Below are positions 21,300 to 26,218 of a stretch of 26,218 bases of DNA, in pieces. Numbering within the stretch: the stretch's first letter is position 1; each line of letters begins with the position of its first letter. The position numbers and the translations under genes were made by a program. This stretch comes from a virus. Below the pieces are notes generated by a model. It saw only the letters and a list, made by a program, of their open reading frames with translations. It was not told the DNA's origin and did not search any database. The DNA is taken from the IMG/VR virus record IMGVR_UViG_3300032241_002945, positions 1-26,218 of that record. The stretch is one strand, 5' to 3'.

Positions 21300-21647
21300 A
21301 TGACGAAGTTCACGAAAGAAACGATCCTTGACTCGAGTGGCTGGCTGACCTATGCTCCGCAAGGAGTTGGCACTCATTGGAAGGAATGCAAATTCATTGC
21401 GAACTTCGCTAAGCGTGGTGGTGGAAAGGCTTCCTTCATCACGTTCCTGATCAAGAACTTCACTGTTGAAGAATACTTCGCTGGGATCGAAGCGGGTAAA
21501 GCTCCGCTTAAGATCGTTGAGGAGAAGGGTTATCTTCTGCCGCACATCAAGAAGTGGCTGAAGGAAGAAGGTTACCCCGTCAGCCGTGCTGGTTACGAGC
21601 AGTATATCGCCGACCGTGTTTCCTCTTATGAAAAGAAGGTTGCTTAA
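21300..21647 (+). CDS. Hypothetical early protein, GC-richer than neighbours
   Basis: 115 residues from ATG 21300 with AAAGAGG upstream; in-frame ATGs just before are too close to the ribosome site, and the longest open frame would start inside the promoter. The product begins MTKFTKETILDSSGW and has mixed charged and aromatic helices (LLPHIKKWLKEEGYPVSRAG). No family recognised. Its base composition (near 50% GC) and codon choice (CTG, GAC, AAG, CGT) differ from the AT-rich core genes, suggesting separate origin. Small early genes of this kind often act on host proteins. Confidence 0.75.
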   Translation: MTKFTKETILDSSGWLTYAPQGVGTHWKECKFIANFAKRGGGKASFITFLIKNFTVEEYFAGIEAGKAPLKIVEEKGYLLPHIKKWLKEEGYPVSRAGYEQYIADRVSSYEKKVA

Positions 21648-21694
21648 TCATGGAAATGTTTACGGCTACCACATACACCATTAAAGAGGAAAAG

Positions 21695-21886
21695 ATGACT
21701 GAGCAAGAACTGATCACAGATTTTATTAATAATCTTGAAAAGCGCGTTAGCATTCAAGAACCTACTTATATCAATGCATATAAAGCAGGCTATTTTGAAA
21801 CTTTTCTAGAATCTCTAATGCTGGAAATTCCAGAAGTACGTAAGATCGTTGAAGAGCGGCTGGCTTACATCAAGGGGGAAATTTGA
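21695..21886 (+). CDS. Small hypothetical acidic protein
   Basis: 63 residues from ATG 21695, with AGAGG five bases upstream; an ATG at 21650 in the same frame lacks a ribosome site. Helical, beginning MTEQELITDFINNLEKRV and ending in VRKIVEERLAYIKGEI. Not recognised. It overlaps nothing, and the next gene starts one base after its stop, so they are probably cotranslated. Confidence 0.65.
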   Translation: MTEQELITDFINNLEKRVSIQEPTYINAYKAGYFETFLESLMLEIPEVRKIVEERLAYIKGEI

Positions 21887-21887
21887 T

Positions 21888-22235
21888 ATGGGTACCAACT
21901 ACTTCATTCACGAACATAAGTGTGAGCATTGTGGTCATCAGAAAGAGCTGGTGCATATTGGCAAGTCTAGTGCTGGTTGGAAGTTTCTCTTTCATGCTAC
22001 TGATTTTGCAAAGTCTCAAGGTGACTGGGAAGCATGGCTGCTGAACTGCGCTATCATTGATGAATATGGTCGGTTTATCTCTCACCAAGACTTTTTTGAC
22101 ATGGTAGAGCTAAAGCAAAAGGGTTTTGATCACATCTCAGCTCCTAAAGAAGTTTGGGGTCCTTGGGATAGAGATAATGGCATCAACTATCTGGATCCTG
22201 ACGGGTATTATTTTGCTCGAGGAGAATTTTGTTAA
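21888..22235 (+). CDS. Hypothetical protein with N-terminal zinc-knuckle pair
   Basis: 115 residues from ATG 21888, with GGGGG upstream. The N-terminus HEHKCEHCGHQKELVHIGK is a Cys/His cluster that could bind zinc. Then come tryptophan- and aspartate-rich segments (GDWEAWLLNCAIIDEYGR, VWGPWDRDNG) and the end DPDGYYFARGEFC. It resembles unnamed small phage proteins found next to other early ORFs, but I cannot give a function. Last gene before the second copy of the early promoter. Confidence 0.72.
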   Translation: MGTNYFIHEHKCEHCGHQKELVHIGKSSAGWKFLFHATDFAKSQGDWEAWLLNCAIIDEYGRFISHQDFFDMVELKQKGFDHISAPKEVWGPWDRDNGINYLDPDGYYFARGEFC

Positions 22236-22241
22236 AACTGG

Positions 22242-22269
22242 TTGTGTTTAATTCCAGTTGTGCTATTAT
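22242..22269 (+). promoter_or_regulatory. Early promoter, copy 2, of the plus-strand accessory cluster
   Basis: TTGTGT (22242-22247), 16-base spacer ending in TGC, TATTAT (22264-22269), near-identical to the element at 21243-21270. It lies seven bases after the preceding stop and drives the gene at 22296, then the 22547 ORF and probably the two tRNAs. Confidence 0.7.
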
Positions 22270-22295
22270 GAATTATGGGATTGAAAGGGAAACAA

Positions 22296-22526
22296 ATGTT
22301 TGACGTTAAGCTTGGTGATCGAGTTCGTTGGTGCTCTGCTGCTGGTTGGCTGCGTGGCACTCTTGTTGCTGCTCAACTTGCTCCGAATGCTAAGAATGAG
22401 ATGATCGTTTGGTACACCATTGAAATGCTCAATGGACAGAAGCATCGCCTCTGTGGTAATGACGATTACCTCAAGATGATGAAGTTTACGGTAATCTTCC
22501 GTGATGGTGGGCTTGAAGCTGCCTAA
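22296..22526 (+). CDS. Small hypothetical protein, SH3-barrel-like
   Basis: 76 residues from ATG 22296, with AAAGGG upstream. The pattern KLGDRVRWCSAAGWLRGTLV, followed by VWYTIEMLNGQKHRLCGNDDYLKMM, is that of a small beta barrel (SH3 or KOW-like). This is common in phage proteins and not diagnostic of function. GC-richer than the core genes, like the gene at 21300. No close family recognised. Confidence 0.68.
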   Translation: MFDVKLGDRVRWCSAAGWLRGTLVAAQLAPNAKNEMIVWYTIEMLNGQKHRLCGNDDYLKMMKFTVIFRDGGLEAA

Positions 22527-22546
22527 ATATCTTTTTGGAGGTGAAT

Positions 22547-22783
<237 letters not shown>

Positions 22784-22787
22784 TTAT

Positions 22788-22872
22788 GCTCTCTTGGCGG
22801 AATTGGTAGACGCTGCAGACTTAAAATCTGTTGCCTTATGGCGTGCCGGTTCGATTCCGGCAGAGAGTACCA
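22788..22872 (+). tRNA. tRNA-Leu (UAA)
   Basis: 85 bases with the long variable arm of a class II tRNA. Acceptor GCTCTCT pairs with AGAGAGT, the anticodon loop CTTAAAA gives anticodon TAA, the variable arm is TTGCCTTATGGCG-like, the T-arm is GCCGG-TTCGATT-CCGGC and CCA is encoded. Reads TTA leucine codons, again fitting AT-rich codon use. Confidence 0.95.
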
Positions 22873-22888
22873 ACTTTAAGGATATGCC

Positions 22889-22978
22889 ATGGTTTGGCTT
22901 TTGATTTACTACGTGTATAGTGCTGGTGCAGACATTCCTACTCAACTTCCACATGAATATGTTTCTAAGACCCGTTAA
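22889..22978 (+). CDS. Possible 29-residue peptide after the tRNAs
   Basis: ATG 22889 has AAGGA six bases upstream and an open frame of 29 codons ending in TAA. The N-terminus MVWLLIYYVYSAGADIP is hydrophobic and could be membrane-inserting, followed by a polar tail. There is no family recognition and the length allows chance. The rest of 22979-23055 holds no gene; CTAAATA near 23030 is a partial late-box match upstream of the glycosyltransferase. Confidence 0.35.
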   Translation: MVWLLIYYVYSAGADIPTQLPHEYVSKTR

Positions 22979-23058
22979 CTTCATTAATATTTCATAAAAA
23001 ATTAACCCTTCTAAATCGTTAACGACCTAAATACAGTCATCTTGTCTAGGAGAGCATG

Positions 23059-24162
23059 ATGACAAAAATCCTATTTATTTTAAAATATAGAGAAAGTGAC
23101 TATGGAGATTGTTATTCACCCGTGAATGAAAAACAAGACTGGTCCTTCAAGAAAGGTCTTAGTAGCGGTCTCCTAAATTCAGCAAAGTTTGTTAACGATA
23201 TGCTGAACAAAGTAAAAGGTTTTGAAAGCAAATTAGTACAAGTTATCGACAATAACTGCATTGATAGAGAAGTAACTCAGTTCAAACCTGATATTGTCAT
23301 CATTGAAGCCTATTGGGTTGTTCCTGAGAAGTTTGATATTCTTGTCAAGCTACACCCTAATGTCAAGTGGGTTATTAGAAATCATAGTAATACACCTTTC
23401 TTAGCTAATGAAGGTATTGCTTTTGGTTGGAGTATCGACTATCTAGATAAGCCAAATGTATTCTTAAGCTGCAATCATATTAAAGCTTTGAAAGATATGC
23501 GTAAGCTTATCAAGAAAGTATATCATAAAGCTGCAGAAGAAACTATCGATAGACGCATACCATATCTTCCAAACTACTATCCATTAAACCACGAATATGA
23601 TATTAAAAAAGAAACAAAGGAACCTGGCGTACTAAACGTCGGGTGTTTTGGTGCAATTCGCCCTCTGAAGAATCAGATGATACAGGCAATTGCTGCTATT
23701 GAATATGCAAATCTTACAAAGAAGTATTTGAAGTTTCATATCAATGGAAATAGAATTGAAGGTAATGGCGGACCCATTCTAAAGAACCTACGTGATCTAT
23801 TTGCAAGAACACCTAATGCTGAATTAGTAGAACACACTTGGTTGCAGCATGGTGAGTTTCATGCTTTAATATCTAAGATGGATATTGGATTACAAGTTAG
23901 TTTCTCTGAAACATTCAATATTGTGGCTGCAGATTTTTCAGTTAATGATGTGCCTGTAGTTACTTGTAAAGAAATCGATTGGTCAAATAAGTACTTACAT
24001 GCAGACCCTACAGATTGTGAAAGCATTGTAGAGGCTATGTATAGAGCACAATTTCTACAAAAGTATACACAATTCTACAGACCTCATATTTGGGGTCTTG
24101 CACAATATAATAAGAAAAGTAAAAAGCAGTGGATTAAAGTGATCCGTTCACTTCTTAGATGA
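23059..24162 (+). CDS. GT-B fold glycosyltransferase (GT4-like)
   Basis: 367 residues from the second of two adjacent ATGs (23059; AGGAG is six bases upstream). The N-terminal half has a Rossmann-like FKPDIVIIEAYWV, then VKWVIRNHSN. The C-terminal half carries NVGCFGAIRPLKNQMIQAIA, the GT4 motif after which the nucleotide-sugar site begins, and MDIGLQVSFSETFNIVAADF with the E(x7)E-like segment SETFNIVAAD. It would transfer a sugar to an unknown acceptor. It is the last plus-strand gene before a terminator. With the GT-A protein at 5.7 kb this makes two different glycosyltransferases. Confidence 0.83.
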   Translation: MTKILFILKYRESDYGDCYSPVNEKQDWSFKKGLSSGLLNSAKFVNDMLNKVKGFESKLVQVIDNNCIDREVTQFKPDIVIIEAYWVVPEKFDILVKLHPNVKWVIRNHSNTPFLANEGIAFGWSIDYLDKPNVFLSCNHIKALKDMRKLIKKVYHKAAEETIDRRIPYLPNYYPLNHEYDIKKETKEPGVLNVGCFGAIRPLKNQMIQAIAAIEYANLTKKYLKFHINGNRIEGNGGPILKNLRDLFARTPNAELVEHTWLQHGEFHALISKMDIGLQVSFSETFNIVAADFSVNDVPVVTCKEIDWSNKYLHADPTDCESIVEAMYRAQFLQKYTQFYRPHIWGLAQYNKKSKKQWIKVIRSLLR

Positions 24163-24164
24163 TG

Positions 24165-24191
24165 AAAAGGGGACTTTCGCCCCCTTTTTTT
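24165..24191. terminator. Bidirectional terminator between convergent genes
   Basis: Stem AAAAGGGG (24165-24172) / CCCCTTTT (24181-24188) with an 8-base loop. The plus side runs into seven Ts. The minus side also ends in TTTT. It lies between the plus-strand glycosyltransferase stop and the minus-strand protease stop and can end both transcripts. Confidence 0.88.
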
Positions 24192-24954
24192 ATTTCCTGA
24201 TTGTCCAAGCATCAGATCCGAATGCAGGATTTTCCAGATACGCTGCTGGAATCCAGAAGTGCCCATTGTCACCCCAATCGGTTCCCCATGAGTTACGAAC
24301 CTCATAGTAGCACTGCTTTGATGAGAACATACCTGTTTTATAATTCTCATCATAACCAATAACAGTTACTGCATGTCCACCTAAGCATCTTTCAAAAGGT
24401 GTAGGCATAGGTACTACACCTGTATCAGTTACTTCTTGAGACTCGAAGCTATCATAAATCTGAATACCGATGATGAAGGGATATCCATCAGCAAGACACT
24501 GCTTATAATCTTGTCCATTTTCTAAACGTGAGTATTGAACAATTTTGTTTTGGGCAGCTTCATCGATTTCAACTTGAGTAGGCTGTTCTTTGAATCTTGA
24601 AATATCATAAGGCCAATCTTTTTCAAGACCAATACCTTGCTTGTTTAGTACTTGAATGGCATCACGAAGATAAGCTCCACTATCTTGATCAACAGTGCCT
24701 TCCATGGCACGTTCCCAATAATAAAGAGCAAGACGAGAATATGGCCCGCCGCCATGTTCAAAGGTAAACACTGCAGTGGCAGCTTGTGCTGAACAGCTAC
24801 CTAGTTCACCCTGATCATAAGGAGGCTCTTTAAACTTATCACGAAGGCTTACCTTTTCAGGTAACTCAATTGCTGTAGGAGCATGTACGGCACTGAATTT
24901 CCAATCTCTTGGATCTTCACGATCTCTTAAATAGCCATATACTCGTCTTGTCAT
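24190..24954 (-). CDS. Papain-like (C1A) cysteine protease
   Basis: 254 residues. A C1-family peptidase fold with the catalytic residues in order. DQGELGSCSAQAAT contains the oxyanion Gln48 and nucleophile Cys54 (the eukaryotic motif is QGxCGSCWA). LGGHAVTVIGYD gives His194 and RNSWGTDWGDNGHFWI gives Asn221. There is no signal peptide and little or no propeptide (about 45 residues before the Gln), unlike lysosomal cathepsins. The start has AAGGAG. It sits 15 bases downstream of a structural gene, so it may be a virion component or process virion proteins; a host-directed role is also possible. Confidence 0.92.
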   Translation of the reverse strand: MTRRVYGYLRDREDPRDWKFSAVHAPTAIELPEKVSLRDKFKEPPYDQGELGSCSAQAATAVFTFEHGGGPYSRLALYYWERAMEGTVDQDSGAYLRDAIQVLNKQGIGLEKDWPYDISRFKEQPTQVEIDEAAQNKIVQYSRLENGQDYKQCLADGYPFIIGIQIYDSFESQEVTDTGVVPMPTPFERCLGGHAVTVIGYDENYKTGMFSSKQCYYEVRNSWGTDWGDNGHFWIPAAYLENPAFGSDAWTIRK

Positions 24955-24969
24955 AGTTACTCCTTATGA

Positions 24970-26218
24970 TTAGGACATTGCTTCCTGGCCGACGATATGC
25001 ACGCCGACGTTAGAACCTGAAGTTCCTGTTGTAGTTACAGCAACTGTTATTACGTCTGTTAAGTTTCCTGCTACAGTATTGTATAGTGGGAAGAAGTATG
25101 ATAGGTCGATAACCTGTAGACCAGATCCACCAGCAGGAGCAGTAAAGGCAAACACCACTTCACCGCCACTTAATGCTGTGGCACTTACATCACGCATAGC
25201 AAATGAATAGTTTGATCCTAATCCACCAAAGTTAAGTGTAGACCCATTGGCTGCAGTTAATCCTGTAGCTTGCTGAGTGTTTCCTGCAACTGTAGTTGTA
25301 TATGTGATATTAGCTAAAGTATTCCATGCAGCACCAGTTAGTAAAATAGGTGATTGGGTTGTACTTGTGATAAGTTCAACAATACAGGTTGCATCAGCCG
25401 AAATAAACATTGTTTTTGGCAATAGCTGGCCGCGATTGATCAATCCAATTTGGAAAGGTGTACCAACCAATGAACTAGTGTTTGCAACTGATGAGTTTGA
25501 AACAATATCTGTAAAAGAAATTACTGTTGAATTACTTCCTGTAATACGACCTGTTACACCAGTGCTAGGAGTAGTTCTTGTTTCTTTTCCATAGTTATTA
25601 CCTTGTGCAGGAAAATAAATGTGACGCCCAACCAATGAATTTTGAGTATATGTATTGACTGTTGCACCCGTTGCAGTAGCTGTAGGTGTTGCATTAATAA
25701 TATATGCAGTTGAATTTACGTAAGTAACAGTAGCACTTGCAGGAATACCAGAAGTCGCTGAAGTTACATATTGACCCACAAATACGTTAGCTGTTGATCC
25801 TGATGTAACTGTAATTACGTTACTAGTAGTTGAAAAGTTTGCAGTTAATGATGATGATAGTACACCGTCATATGTGGTATTTGCCGAAGTTAATGTAATA
25901 GAAGATGAATTTGCTGCAGAAATTGCATTCCAGGAGCCGTTTCCGCTCATTTCAATTACACCCATTACACGTGATGCAATTGAAAGAACTGGATATCTAG
26001 TAACAGACGCTCCTGATCCTATCTGTCTACGAATAGTAGTGTTCGCCATTCCGTAAGAATATGTAAATCCACGCTGATCATCCTGGCCACCTTCGACAAC
26101 CACTGAAACCCCCCAGTGGTACATATCGTTTTGTGAAGATGTTGCAGATAGGTTTCTTTGTTCATAACGAACTGGGAGGTTACCTGTTCTTGACCATGGT
26201 GATACCTGATCAGGATAT
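24970..26218 (-). CDS. Large Ser/Thr-rich virion structural protein, N-terminus missing at right edge
   Basis: The frame is open through base 26218, so an ATG at 26124 is internal: 31 more in-frame codons precede it inside the window. At least 415 residues. An N-terminal conserved-looking part (LPVRYEQRNLSATSSQND, then MYHWGVSVVVEGGQDDQRG) precedes a long beta-rich region of low-complexity Ser/Thr/Asn/Ala sequence (TSGSTANVFVGQYVTSA and similar). It ends in VGVHIVGQEAMS. This composition is typical of head-decoration, tail fibre or neck appendage proteins. I do not recognise a named T4 homologue. A protease gene follows directly. Confidence 0.75.
   Translation of the reverse strand, partial: YPDQVSPWSRTGNLPVRYEQRNLSATSSQNDMYHWGVSVVVEGGQDDQRGFTYSYGMANTTIRRQIGSGASVTRYPVLSIASRVMGVIEMSGNGSWNAISAANSSSITLTSANTTYDGVLSSSLTANFSTTSNVITVTSGSTANVFVGQYVTSATSGIPASATVTYVNSTAYIINATPTATATGATVNTYTQNSLVGRHIYFPAQGNNYGKETRTTPSTGVTGRITGSNSTVISFTDIVSNSSVANTSSLVGTPFQIGLINRGQLLPKTMFISADATCIVELITSTTQSPILLTGAAWNTLANITYTTTVAGNTQQATGLTAANGSTLNFGGLGSNYSFAMRDVSATALSGGEVVFAFTAPAGGSGLQVIDLSYFFPLYNTVAGNLTDVITVAVTTTGTSGSNVGVHIVGQEAMS

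Noticed and set aside
26057-26124. ATG 26124 as the start of the right-end structural protein
   Set aside because: The reading frame is open back to the window edge and the upstream residues look conserved, so the gene is 5'-truncated by the window.

Overview
This window is part of the genome of a lytic, T4-type (Straboviridae-like) tailed phage. Nearly the whole T4 replication, recombination and late-transcription core can be read on the minus strand: DNA polymerase gp43 (cut by the left edge), RegA, clamp loader gp62 and gp44, sliding clamp gp45, recombination nuclease gp46/gp47, late sigma factor gp55, helicase UvsW and mediator UvsY. Gene order and sequence are closer to cyanophage- and alphaproteobacterial-phage-like T4 relatives than to coliphage T4, but the host cannot be fixed from this window. 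The DNA is AT-rich. Genes are packed with ATGA, TAATG and TTGA stop/start overlaps, and several have TTG or GTG starts.

Layout: 1-2.7 kb holds gp43 with a consensus early promoter, an M15-family peptidase (probable lysis enzyme) and an Hsp20 chaperone. From 2.7 to 5.7 kb lies the regA-62-44-45 replication block with an extra zinc-motif gene inside it. From 5.7 to 7.0 kb are a GT-A glycosyltransferase and a DUF3310 gene. From 7.0 to 13.7 kb is the accessory block of most interest, reading leftward from a strong sigma-70-like promoter at 13.7 kb: MazG-like pyrophosphatase, peptide deformylase, phosphoribosyltransferase, QueD, QueE, a small basic ORF, FolE, DpdA, QueF and QueC. FolE-QueD-QueE-QueC make preQ0 from GTP, QueF reduces it to preQ1, and DpdA exchanges guanine in DNA for a 7-deazaguanine. 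The likely result is phage DNA carrying a preQ1- or preQ0-type base that resists host restriction.

Several parts of that pathway are unusual. queE is broken by one in-frame TAA that separates its cluster-binding cysteines. QueC has lost all four expected zinc cysteines. QueD has HGY in place of HGH.

From 13.7 to 14.8 kb is a plus-strand island: a DUF1003 membrane protein and a GIY-YIG-like homing endonuclease with its own T4-type late promoter (TATAAATA) and leader hairpin, abutting gene 46. From 14.8 to 21.2 kb run 46, 47, 55, uvsW, uvsY and a gp19-like tail tube gene that has a late promoter. From 21.2 to 24.2 kb is a plus-strand accessory segment: five small unknown genes under two near-identical early promoters, tRNA-Arg(UCU) and tRNA-Leu(UAA), a 29-residue ORF and a GT-B glycosyltransferase, closed by a bidirectional terminator. 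From 24.2 kb to the right edge, on the minus strand, are a papain-like cysteine protease and a large threonine/serine-rich structural protein cut by the window edge.

There is no gene-free stretch longer than about 200 bases. Function calls rest on motifs and recalled family sequences, not on database searches.
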